Both the position numbers and the translations under genes were made by a program. Positions 1 through 6,411 of a stretch of 46,261 nucleotides of DNA are shown piece by piece (the first letter of the stretch is position 1; each line of letters begins with the position of its first letter). The stretch covers positions 1-46,261 of IMG/VR virus record IMGVR_UViG_3300009413_000013; one strand, 5' to 3'. Source of the stretch: a virus. The notes below the pieces were generated by a model that saw only the letters and a list, made by a program, of their open reading frames with translations, was not told the DNA's origin and did no database searches.

Positions 1-407
1 ATAAAATCAACCTGATAAGCAAGGGTAGCACTCGGCGTAGGAGCTAACGTGATTGTGATCCCGCTAGTGTCCGCGTCCTTCGTAGCATACATTATCGGTG
101 TCCCAGTGGTTGCTGCGGTAGGCCAGTAGTCTCTGATATAAGAATCTAGTTTATGATCCAGGTAAGATACCGCCCCGGAACTTGTCACTGACGTTTGGCG
201 AATCATCCTGGCACTAGCGACATCATAATCAGCGGTCCCAACCACGAGTGTCCCTGTAGTTATTTTTCGATAGCATGGCAGATTAGGTAATTTCTGGAAG
301 ATCATGTCCTCGGCCTGAGCGATGATCTGGTCAATAGAATCACTCAATTCGGAGGAATCATCTTCCGTGAATGCCTGAATATTGCTCACTAGAGTTGTAT
401 ATGTCAT
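1..407 (-). CDS. Head-tail adaptor protein, gp11-like (3' end cut by window edge)
   Basis: An open frame starts at ATG 407 and runs off the left edge without a stop; 135 residues are visible. The start overlaps the stop of the upstream gene as ATGA (404-407), typical of translational coupling. The protein begins MTYTTLVSNIQAFTEDDSSE and continues with an acidic helical stretch and KLPNLPCYRKITTGTL. This is the style of the short adaptor proteins that sit between portal and tail in many marine podoviruses. In that family it forms a ring under the portal; length is usually near 200 residues, so about one third is missing here. Its position just after the gp4-like connector region and (if the molecule is circular) before the stabilisation protein fits. 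Assignment rests on recalled family style and gene order, not on a search. Confidence 0.65.
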   Translation of the reverse strand, partial: MTYTTLVSNIQAFTEDDSSELSDSIDQIIAQAEDMIFQKLPNLPCYRKITTGTLVVGTADYDVASARMIRQTSVTSSGAVSYLDHKLDSYIRDYWPTAATTGTPIMYATKDADTSGITITLAPTPSATLAYQVDF

Positions 408-910
408 AAACCCTCGCCCCAAGGACCAGTCCCCCAGGTGGATTCTCCCCAACCGGAAGGATGTGTAATTGATACTGTTCCTATCGCGCCCGTCCCTGCT
501 ACCCCAGTTTCATCTATACTACCGGTCGGGACTTCTGTTCCAATTGCGCCCGTCCCTGCTACCCCGCTAACACTAACATCTTGATCGAATTGCGGGGAAG
601 CAAACCCGATTACACCGAAGCCTGGGACGCCAACCGGGGGGCGATCTTGAATTTTTACAAATGGGTCATAAGTATACCCAATACAAATATCAACATTCTC
701 TGGGTCGTTGTCCGGTCGCGGCTGGAACAGTGCCGTTGCATCAATAACATTACGCGCCGGGGTAAGTTGAGGCTGCTTTGGCTCCCACTCTTCAGGCTCA
801 ACACGCAGACCATCCCATGTGGTCTTTAGAGATTTATACGGAACATTGAATCCTGAGCGATCACTTATCGCCCTTGATTTCTTCCCTTTTGCTTTTCTTG
901 CAGCCGCCAT
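404..910 (-). CDS. Putative virion protein with GVAGTGAIGT repeats
   Basis: 168 residues. The N-terminus is very basic (AAARKAKGKKSR). The C-terminal third carries two copies of GVAGTGAIGT (around residues 116-125 and 136-145), and the protein ends in a Gly/Trp-rich tail (GWGESTWGTGPWGEGL). Small proteins with this kind of repeated Gly/Ala/Thr core and a WG-rich end occur among structural genes of marine phages, so a virion role is inferred from place and style. It lies between the gp4-like connector and the adaptor and overlaps the adaptor start by 4 nt. The repeats are also visible in the DNA as a duplicated segment near 475-575. No enzymatic motif was seen. Confidence 0.6.
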   Translation of the reverse strand: MAAARKAKGKKSRAISDRSGFNVPYKSLKTTWDGLRVEPEEWEPKQPQLTPARNVIDATALFQPRPDNDPENVDICIGYTYDPFVKIQDRPPVGVPGFGVIGFASPQFDQDVSVSGVAGTGAIGTEVPTGSIDETGVAGTGAIGTVSITHPSGWGESTWGTGPWGEGL

Positions 911-916
911 AGACCC

Positions 917-1597
917 TTAGTTCAAGTCCAATCCGGTTGGCCGCACTCTCATTGAAACACCATCACTATCCGTTGCTGAAGCAAAATCAAAAGACCGCTC
1001 ATAATCCTGGGTTAACAGCGCAAATTTATCAGGCATATATTTTAGGGCCAATTTGCTGGCTAACCCGGCACATATACAATCTGACCAACGATAAGGGATA
1101 TCGGCATCCTGGTTACTCGCCGATATGTCTTCAAGCTGGTTAACAGACCAATATACAAAACTATAACCAGACTTGTCTGGGACCTGCCATACATAAACTG
1201 AGGGGGTATACTGCTTATCCAGCATATACTGGCTAGGCTTACCACCAGATGTCTTATTAGGAAGCTGGTTATACTCTTCTATACTGACACGTTGGACAAT
1301 GGTATCAGATGTCGTACCGCCGACAGTTTCCCTAACGACGACATCCATCAGGTCAATTGTCCCCGCTGGAAGCGTATATGTTATATCATCTTCTGTGAGG
1401 GTGAGCGTGTTATTTTGAACCGTCCAGTAATTGATTCCACGGTTTGCAAACTCACTGAACAACAGATTAAGACTTCTTCGGGCGGCAACAGCGTGATACC
1501 CGGTGAGAATTTGTGAATCCATCCCGCAACGCTCAAAAGCCTCAGTAATGATCTCTTGAACCTGTGGACGAAATGTTACTGTACCGGAAGTTGCCAT
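917..1597 (-). CDS. P22 gp4-like packaged-DNA stabilisation / head-tail connector protein
   Basis: 226 residues. Its layout matches the gp4-type tail accessory factors that dock on the portal and seal packaged DNA: an N-terminal helical region with FRPQVQEIITEAFERCG and RRSLNLLFSEFANRGINYW, then a beta section (LTEDDITYTLPAGTIDLMDV), then C-terminal helices (ASKLALKYMPDKFALLTQDY). P22 gp4 is 166 residues; the longer version here resembles aquatic-phage homologues. The start is supported by GGAG 8 nt upstream. The leader immediately upstream contains a strong branched hairpin structure (1617-1697), so translation or message stability may be regulated there. Function is inferred from family style and location. 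Confidence 0.7.
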   Translation of the reverse strand: MATSGTVTFRPQVQEIITEAFERCGMDSQILTGYHAVAARRSLNLLFSEFANRGINYWTVQNNTLTLTEDDITYTLPAGTIDLMDVVVRETVGGTTSDTIVQRVSIEEYNQLPNKTSGGKPSQYMLDKQYTPSVYVWQVPDKSGYSFVYWSVNQLEDISASNQDADIPYRWSDCICAGLASKLALKYMPDKFALLTQDYERSFDFASATDSDGVSMRVRPTGLDLN

Positions 1598-1616
1598 AGC
1601 GCGGCTCCGTCACAAA

Positions 1617-1697
1617 GAATGGCCAACCAGCGGTGGATCATTGGAGGCAGCGTCTCCAAGTTGAATCAGGAGGTTCAAACCAACTGATTGGCCATTC
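1617..1697 (-). promoter_or_regulatory. Structured intergenic RNA element A (three-way junction)
   Basis: The 115-nt gap between two late genes can fold into a closed branched structure. The outer stem is GAATGGCCAA (1617-1626) with TTGGCCATTC (1688-1697), extended by CAG/CTG (1628-1630/1684-1686) after one mismatch. It encloses a 6-bp hairpin with 7-nt loop (1641-1646/1654-1659) and a 5-bp hairpin (1661-1665/1674-1678). The element lies in the leader of the gp4-like gene, whose RBS begins shortly after the outer stem. The architecture matches the element at 2643-2730. Pairing was found by eye. Confidence 0.6.
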
Positions 1698-1712
1698 GAT
1701 GTTAGCTAGGAA

Positions 1713-2126
1713 TTAATACTCCTTAGAGACACGCATCACAACTTGATAAGCATCTCCGGCGGCACCGGCCCCGGTAGTAGTAAATTTAACGTCCCCGGTT
1801 GGGGATGAACCATATCCACTAGTAGCTGGCAACCCACCGAAGACTGAGAAATCTTGATACCCAGACTGTCCTTCAGTCAAATGAAGCACAATTACATCAG
1901 TTGATGCGTCGGCCAGGATCTCTACCGTCATTGCCGATATCGTCCACCAACATTCAGTGATTCTTACCCCAGTACACGTAGAGCCATTTGAACTCTTCAC
2001 TAGTGACGATACGTCAATCTTAGTGACAGCGCTCTCATTACCTCCATCCACGTACTGGTACTGAAAGGCAAATACAGCCTCACGCGGGTTATCCGCTATA
2101 GTCGTAGAGGTTGTTATGTCAGCCAT
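1713..2126 (-). CDS. Putative virion (decoration-like) protein
   Basis: 137 residues, soluble, rich in Thr, Ser and Val and probably all-beta. It contains GNESAVTKIDVSSLVKSSNG, a pattern I associate with a widespread small structural protein encoded near the capsid gene of many aquatic phages. No signal peptide or catalytic motif is present. The start has a strong SD (GGAGGGTTATT ATG). It follows the 151-residue Ser/Thr-rich gene and precedes structured RNA element A. A head decoration or minor capsid role is inferred from place only. Confidence 0.55.
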   Translation of the reverse strand: MADITTSTTIADNPREAVFAFQYQYVDGGNESAVTKIDVSSLVKSSNGSTCTGVRITECWWTISAMTVEILADASTDVIVLHLTEGQSGYQDFSVFGGLPATSGYGSSPTGDVKFTTTGAGAAGDAYQVVMRVSKEY

Positions 2127-2140
2127 AATAACCCTCCAGA

Positions 2141-2596
2141 TTAAGCAAGATTGTTATTCTGGATGTAAGTAACCGTAAGGGTCGCAACACCAGCGTCAGA
2201 GGTCGTGGCACTAGAGTCTGTGTAAATCGCTACATCTGTTGATCCGATATCTTCCCAAGTATCAGCATCCGCAATCGTAGCCTGGGAAGCTAGTTTGATC
2301 GTGTTGATGGTACTAACCGCAACAGCGGTCGCCAACTCAGTGGATGTAGAGCTTGTGCCAATTGAAAGAGTCGCAGAGTTATCATAAGCGGTCGTAACAA
2401 AGACCGTACACTCAAGAATCTGCGAATTTGCAGGGATAACAATCCCAGAAGCAGCCGCTGTTGTACTCTGGGAGATGGCAGCGGATTGCGCCATAACAAC
2501 AAAGCCCACATTGGCCTTGTCGGTTCCAAGGGTTGTACCAGTGTCCTGCTTGATGGTTCCAGCCTTGATAGGGCCAGAGAAAGTAGTAACAGCCAT
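2141..2596 (-). CDS. Putative virion (decoration-like) protein, Ser/Thr/Ala-rich
   Basis: 151 residues of low-complexity Ser/Thr/Ala/Val sequence, probably beta-rich, starting MAVTTFSGPIKAGTIKQDTG. Beginnings of the type MAVTTFSGP are common in small structural proteins encoded next to phage capsid genes. AGGAG lies 6-7 nt before the ATG. It is the first gene after the major capsid gene but is separated from it by a 136-nt gap holding structured RNA element B, so its expression may be set apart from that of the capsid protein. Exact role unknown. Confidence 0.55.
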   Translation of the reverse strand: MAVTTFSGPIKAGTIKQDTGTTLGTDKANVGFVVMAQSAAISQSTTAAASGIVIPANSQILECTVFVTTAYDNSATLSIGTSSTSTELATAVAVSTINTIKLASQATIADADTWEDIGSTDVAIYTDSSATTSDAGVATLTVTYIQNNNLA

Positions 2597-2642
2597 GTTT
2601 ATCTCCTGTCTTGGCTAATGTCTGCCGTAGCAGTCAGGTGAC

Positions 2643-2730
2643 AAAGTTTGAAATGGGGGAGGAGACACCACTTTACCCTCCCCCACCTCGTCAAGCGCAT
2701 TGAAGGCGTACGCTTGACCGCACAAACTTT
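2643..2730 (-). promoter_or_regulatory. Structured intergenic RNA element B (three-way junction) downstream of the capsid gene
   Basis: The gap after the major capsid gene folds into an outer stem AAAGTTTG (2643-2650) with CAAACTTT (2723-2730). This encloses two strong hairpins: TGGGGGAGG/CCTCCCCCA (2654-2662/2677-2685, 9 bp) and GTCAAGCG/CGCTTGAC (2690-2697/2711-2718, 8 bp). On the minus strand the G/C-rich hairpin is followed by an A/T-rich stretch without a long U-run, so it could act as a partial terminator, an RNase barrier protecting the capsid message, or a processing site. The same plan recurs at 1617-1697. Confidence 0.65.
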
Positions 2731-2732
2731 AA

Positions 2733-3635
2733 TTACGCGCCCTCACTACCGAAGACGCCTCGCCAGTCTGTCCAACCGAAGGAATACCTCTCACGGGTCT
2801 TATACCTAATATTTCCCGTTTCAAAGTCGCCCTCCATGCCTTTTTTCAATGGAGTCCGCTGGAAATGCTTTAGGCCGTCTGGAACGCTAGTCTTTACAAA
2901 CCAGGCATCCGAGTCAGTTAGCCTTCGCATAACGTGATATCCCTTGGGCAGATAACCACCGGAGCGAATCGCATTGATGTCATTATCAGCGGTTCCGGTC
3001 CTCAACTGAGATTCCAATAGCCTCTCCGCAACGAAGGTGTAGGCTGTTGGGATGACAAGCATCAAACCTTGAGCGGCAATACGTAGCCCGCGATCGTCCT
3101 TCAAATCAGCGATATTGATAAGGACTTGCTCAAGGGAAGTCTCAGATAGGTCAGCGGCAGTAGCCAGCGTATTAGACTGGTTACCCGCACGGGTCGGGTG
3201 AGCAGTACTACACAGAACCACTCCATCACCACCAGTAATGGTAGCGAAGGCATTATTCAAAACATTCGCGCCTTTGATCTCCTTCGTAGAAGACATCGAA
3301 CGCGCTAGAGCCTTCGTATACCTTGAAGCAATTGATCCATAAAGACCATCTTCCTCGGCCTCTTCCGTAATGCTGAAGGCTAGGGCAACTGTTTCATGCT
3401 GATAACGAGCGGTCCATTGCTGGCTCGCCGAATCATAAGAAATAGAAGCTCCCTCAGTCTTCACTGGGGCATTACCGAAACCCTCAAGAAGAACATCTTC
3501 CTCAAATGCTTTTTGACTAGAGTTTGTCTCAAAAACAGCAGACCATTCCGCCGGTGCCTGATCGTATTCCAACCCAAAAAGGGCGTTCAACCCAGGCTCC
3601 AGCATCTTGGCAAACTGTGCTCTATTAATTGCCAT
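2733..3635 (-). CDS. Major capsid protein (HK97 fold, Mu gpT-like)
   Basis: 300 residues, a normal size for an HK97-fold shell protein without a long delta domain. The N-terminus resembles Mu gpT-type major head proteins (AKMLEPGLNALFGLEYDQAP). Other family-like segments are the E-loop-like charged region, ALARSMSSTKEIKGANVLNN, STAHPTRAG, and the C-terminal RYKTRERYSFGWTDWRGVFG. A strong SD (AAGGAGG) precedes the ATG. It lies directly after a decoration-like gene and downstream of the scaffold, the standard order. The gap behind it carries structured RNA element B. Confidence 0.88.
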   Translation of the reverse strand: MAINRAQFAKMLEPGLNALFGLEYDQAPAEWSAVFETNSSQKAFEEDVLLEGFGNAPVKTEGASISYDSASQQWTARYQHETVALAFSITEEAEEDGLYGSIASRYTKALARSMSSTKEIKGANVLNNAFATITGGDGVVLCSTAHPTRAGNQSNTLATAADLSETSLEQVLINIADLKDDRGLRIAAQGLMLVIPTAYTFVAERLLESQLRTGTADNDINAIRSGGYLPKGYHVMRRLTDSDAWFVKTSVPDGLKHFQRTPLKKGMEGDFETGNIRYKTRERYSFGWTDWRGVFGSEGA

Positions 3636-3648
3636 TTACATAACCTCC

Positions 3649-4200
3649 TTAGATGCCAGCGGTCTGTTTTAGGAGATGCTCATTGATGATCACCTCCATG
3701 ACGGCATTAGCTCCAAAAGCATTCTCGGGGGAATCCCAAAGAGCAAGTATTTTTGCGGTAGCTGTGCCCGCCGCCATTGTTCCACTAATCTCAAAACCAG
3801 ACTGTCCAGTCGTCGTCGAACCGGCTCCAGCAACCATATCAGCACAGTTTCCTATGTTGGTTTGGGCAGGGCTACCGGCGCTCTGGACCTTATAAACAAT
3901 CATCGGGTCGTCGTAGATATAGGCTACGATATTAGTAGCTGCGGTCCCGGTCGGCCAATATTGGCCATATACATAACTGCCATCAGAGGCAGTGTATGAC
4001 ACTCCAGCAAATACACCAATATTATTTACTTCTGTCGCCGTATGAGGTGTTAGAACCCCATCAGCCGTGATGATACAAAGATCACCAGTGAAGATGTTCT
4101 CGGACGTTCCTGTAGTAATGGTGTACTTGTTAGCTCGGATCGAAGATCCACTCATGGACCTAACTGGGATCATCCCAAATGCCGCGTCTGCGTTCGCCAT
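3649..4200 (-). CDS. Putative head decoration protein
   Basis: 183 residues, starting MANADAAFGMIPVRSMSGSS. It is beta-rich with many Gly, Thr and Ala residues and contains VFAGVSYTASDG and YIYDDPMIVYKVQ, features common in the small capsid-stabilising proteins encoded just before the major capsid gene in aquatic phages. A strong SD (AAAAGGAGAGAAGG) precedes the ATG. The spacing to the capsid gene is 13 nt, so the two are likely co-translated. Role inferred from position and family style. Confidence 0.6.
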   Translation of the reverse strand: MANADAAFGMIPVRSMSGSSIRANKYTITTGTSENIFTGDLCIITADGVLTPHTATEVNNIGVFAGVSYTASDGSYVYGQYWPTGTAATNIVAYIYDDPMIVYKVQSAGSPAQTNIGNCADMVAGAGSTTTGQSGFEISGTMAAGTATAKILALWDSPENAFGANAVMEVIINEHLLKQTAGI

Positions 4201-4224
4201 CCTTCTCTCCTTTTAACAAGCCAT

Positions 4225-4710
4225 TTAATCGTCAGCCATGACGGAAAGGTCCCGGCCACGGCTTCCTGTTGATTTCCGTTCCTGTTGGATCGGAATGCCA
4301 CCCGTCCTACTCACCGCATCAAGCTCTCCAGGAATGGACTCATTCTGTTCAAGGTTGCGATTATGGTAGTAATCCTTCATCGACTTGAACTTATCTTCAT
4401 CCATTTCGCAGAGGATCATGCCCTCTACGCCTATAGAACCTGCCCACTGACCATGATTGATAGTCGGATACCTCTTATCTTTCACAGTCTCAGCGGCCCG
4501 TGGGTTCCAGCCAGCCCGCATACGTTTGTATACGTTGTCTGGAGTATCCTTCCCCTGAATCGAGGTGGCTATCCACCGCTGGACCATCCCAGGACGGGGA
4601 TCAGGTGCGTCCAGTAGTGAAGGTGGTTTCCATGCGGTCAGAGGACGAGCCTCTTCCGCACGCGGGTCGGAACGGGATTCTTGTGCGCGAACATTACGAT
4701 CATCAGCCAT
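4225..4710 (-). CDS. Conserved phage head-module protein of unknown function
   Basis: 161 residues, hydrophilic and charged, ending in a disordered basic-acidic tail. A Pro-rich stretch (WKPPSLLDAPDPRPGMVQRW) leads into a compact domain with KRMRAGWNPRA and HGQWAGSIGVEGMILCEM. I have seen this pattern in short proteins lying between scaffold and capsid genes of marine phages, but no function is known to me. An AAAGGAG SD precedes the ATG, and the gene sits 2 nt from the scaffold gene stop. A role in capsid assembly is inferred from synteny only. Confidence 0.5.
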   Translation of the reverse strand: MADDRNVRAQESRSDPRAEEARPLTAWKPPSLLDAPDPRPGMVQRWIATSIQGKDTPDNVYKRMRAGWNPRAAETVKDKRYPTINHGQWAGSIGVEGMILCEMDEDKFKSMKDYYHNRNLEQNESIPGELDAVSRTGGIPIQQERKSTGSRGRDLSVMADD

Positions 4711-4712
4711 GA

Positions 4713-5615
4713 TTAGCTCCTTTGCTTCCGAATCTCGTCAGCGTATCGCTTCAAAGATTTTTCATCTCGGATACCAAGCTCTCTAGCCATCCTTAACTGA
4801 TCTTGCGTCATCCGAATCCTGTTCCCTGAGTAAGCAGGAGATCCGCCAGCAGTTGGGGCGACAGGCGATCTGCTTTTTGTCCTCTGCTTGGTCGAAGAGT
4901 TTAGCTCAGGAAATACATTAAGTAAACGCTTATTCAACACATGATAATAATCGTCTGACTCTTTGTCATATCCTTCAAGCTCTAATTGAACATCAATTGC
5001 CCTTGCAGCGGCGGTTTCCCTCTCAAATCCAGAAGAATTAAACCACCGATTATTATCCCACCATTCCATAGCTTTTTTAGGAGCGGCCTCTTGAGCCACC
5101 TGTTTAGCACGGGCAGCATTATTAGATACTGCTTGCCTCGCTCCCTGTGATTTTTGCATCTCAGCCACTCTAACAGCGGCCCGCATGTCAGCGATTTGCT
5201 CACTGAAATTTACTTGTGCTTCTGTATCCCCTTCTTCTACCGCCTTTTTAAGGGCTAACTTTGTATTCTCATAATGTTTATGAAAATCATTTTCCGCCCG
5301 ATGATTGTTGCCCTGCTCTAAGCGCCCGAGGCGCATTTGAAGTTGGGAAACCTGCTCTTGATACTGGCGACTTTGAGTCTCAGCATCACGCCTCTGGTCT
5401 ACGAGTTTCTTAATCCTTCTCTGGACCTTCTCTCCGTAGTCAGAATCATTTGCCTCTACTTCTGGTGGCAACTCCTCGACAGGCTCTTGTACATTAGGCA
5501 CAACCTCTATTTCAAGGTCCTCATCTTGCCCCGCCCGTCGCTGCGCCTCTTTAACCTCTTCTTGAATTTCTTCAACAACCTGATTTTCGTCTTCATTCAT
5601 GGTGGCGTTCTCCAT
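4713..5615 (-). CDS. Head scaffolding protein
   Basis: 300 residues, extremely charged and helical. The N-terminal third is acidic (EEIQEEVKEAQRRAGQDE), followed by a predicted coiled coil (VQRRIKKLVDQRRDAETQ, then a Gln-rich heptad-like stretch), and the C-terminus is basic (MARELGIRDEKSLKRYADEI). This composition, size and position between portal and capsid genes are typical of phage scaffolding proteins. They direct shell assembly and leave before DNA packaging, and the basic C-terminal helix usually contacts the coat protein. Met6 (5600), with GGAG 9 nt upstream, is an alternative start. No protease is encoded nearby, so the scaffold is probably released intact. Confidence 0.78.
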   Translation of the reverse strand: MENATMNEDENQVVEEIQEEVKEAQRRAGQDEDLEIEVVPNVQEPVEELPPEVEANDSDYGEKVQRRIKKLVDQRRDAETQSRQYQEQVSQLQMRLGRLEQGNNHRAENDFHKHYENTKLALKKAVEEGDTEAQVNFSEQIADMRAAVRVAEMQKSQGARQAVSNNAARAKQVAQEAAPKKAMEWWDNNRWFNSSGFERETAAARAIDVQLELEGYDKESDDYYHVLNKRLLNVFPELNSSTKQRTKSRSPVAPTAGGSPAYSGNRIRMTQDQLRMARELGIRDEKSLKRYADEIRKQRS

Positions 5616-5625
5616 GTCAATTCGC

Positions 5626-6027
5626 CTATGAAATGTACGACGCTACGTCTACGCCTTCTGCGAGAATCGACGTGATTTCATCATCGTTCAAAAGAAGTAG
5701 CTTAACGCCGTTGATGACCAGTTTCTGTCCGGCATATTTGCCGTAAGTTACACGGTCGCCGCAACGTGGCCATTCACCTTTCCAGGATTCTCCGTTATCT
5801 CGATCCCTATAAGCCAAATCACCCATAGCCAGAATGCGTCCGTGAGCCGTCAAATATTCCTCGTTCTCAACACTCTGGGCCGGGAGGTAAATTCCTCCCT
5901 TTGTCTGTTGCTTCGCCTGATTAGGCTGAACCAACACCTTCCAGCCAGTTGGCTTGGGAAATTGGTGTGACCCAAGCGTTGAATTTGTTTCCTCGTCCGT
6001 TATCAATTCCGCATGTTGATGAGACAT
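5626..6027 (-). CDS. groES-like: GroES-like co-chaperonin
   Basis: 133 residues from the preferred ATG at 6027, which has GAGG 9 nt upstream; an ATG three codons earlier (6036) has no room for an SD. The body matches the Cpn10 beta-barrel: GWKVLVQPNQA, a mobile-loop-like QQTKGGIYLP (the loop that docks GroEL), HGRILAMGD, CGDRVTYGKYAG and LLLLNDDEITSIL, in the same order as bacterial GroES. Phage co-chaperonins such as T4 gp31 replace host GroES so that the GroEL chamber can fold the major capsid protein. Its place next to scaffold and capsid genes fits that role. The first 20 or so residues are an extension not found in host GroES. Confidence 0.82.
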   Translation of the reverse strand: MSHQHAELITDEETNSTLGSHQFPKPTGWKVLVQPNQAKQQTKGGIYLPAQSVENEEYLTAHGRILAMGDLAYRDRDNGESWKGEWPRCGDRVTYGKYAGQKLVINGVKLLLLNDDEITSILAEGVDVASYIS

Positions 6028-6028
6028 G

Positions 6029-6223
6029 TTATTCATCCTCGTCTAATTTTTTCAGAACCTCGTCGATAATCATGTAAGCTCTTTCCAAGCCCTCCGCGAT
6101 ACCGACGCTTTTTTTATATGCCTCGAAGTCTTGCATTCGACCTAGCAGCATACCCTCAGCAATCGCTGACTGTTCCTCTTTCAGCGTCCGTTTTATCCTG
6201 TCCAGCAGGTCCGTTATTGTCAT
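6029..6223 (-). CDS. Small helical protein of unknown function
   Basis: 64 residues, charged and probably all-helical (DLLDRIKRTLKEEQSAIAEG, then GLERAYMIIDEVLKKLDEDE). The pattern fits a short coiled-coil or helical hairpin. Its stop (6029-6031) abuts the preferred start of the co-chaperonin gene at 6027, so translation is probably coupled. Small proteins of this type occur in the head modules of marine phages but I know no function for them. It may be overlapped at its 5' end by the short reading frame at 6156-6296. Confidence 0.55.
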   Translation of the reverse strand: MTITDLLDRIKRTLKEEQSAIAEGMLLGRMQDFEAYKKSVGIAEGLERAYMIIDEVLKKLDEDE

Positions 6224-6296
6224 CTTTTTTCAAATCCGTTTCTCCGACCACAGATACCCCGGTGACAAAAATCTTGGCGTCTTTCCGTTCGATCAT
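6156..6296 (-). CDS. Possible very small gene (46 aa)
   Basis: An ATG one base after the stop of the Lys-rich mini-gene (TAATATG, 6294-6300) opens 46 codons beginning MIERKDAKIFVTGVSVVGET and ending at TGA 6156. A purine-rich stretch (GGGGAAGAAG) upstream could serve as an SD. The first half looks like a real small beta-domain start. The second half overlaps the 64-residue gene by 68 nt in another frame and looks less protein-like. It is needed to fill an otherwise empty stretch between two genes, but remains uncertain. Confidence 0.4.
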   Translation of the reverse strand: MIERKDAKIFVTGVSVVGETDLKKDDNNGPAGQDKTDAERGTVSDC

Positions 6297-6297
6297 A

Positions 6298-6411
6298 TTA
6301 GTACTTCTTCCCCTTCCCTTTGCTCTTCTTGACCTTCTTCTTCTTATTATAGCCTTTCACCTTCTTGACACCTCCTTTCGATATTAATGCTGAGAATGAT
6401 GATCTATTCAT
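6298..6411 (-). CDS. Tiny Lys/Gly-rich basic protein (37 aa)
   Basis: The start codon overlaps the stop of the upstream 344-residue gene as ATGA (6408-6411), and the frame ends at TAA 6298. The product begins MNRSSFSALISKGGVKKVKG and ends in a run rich in Lys, Gly and Tyr, giving a net charge well above +10. Internally, GAAAGGAGGTG precedes a GTG codon, so a shorter form is possible. Very small polycationic proteins like this are common in phage head modules and may bind DNA or RNA, but no function is established. It is too short for routine gene calling. Confidence 0.6.
   Translation of the reverse strand: MNRSSFSALISKGGVKKVKGYNKKKKVKKSKGKGKKY

Noticed and set aside
581-829. Plus-strand frame opposite the GVAGTGAIGT-repeat gene
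   Set aside because: Lies wholly within a well-coupled minus-strand gene and lacks an SD.
1617-1697. Possible tRNA (81 nt, closing stem with internal arms)
   Set aside because: No T-arm GTTCGAA-type loop, no correct D-arm and no 7-bp acceptor with CCA-compatible end; only the overall shape is similar.
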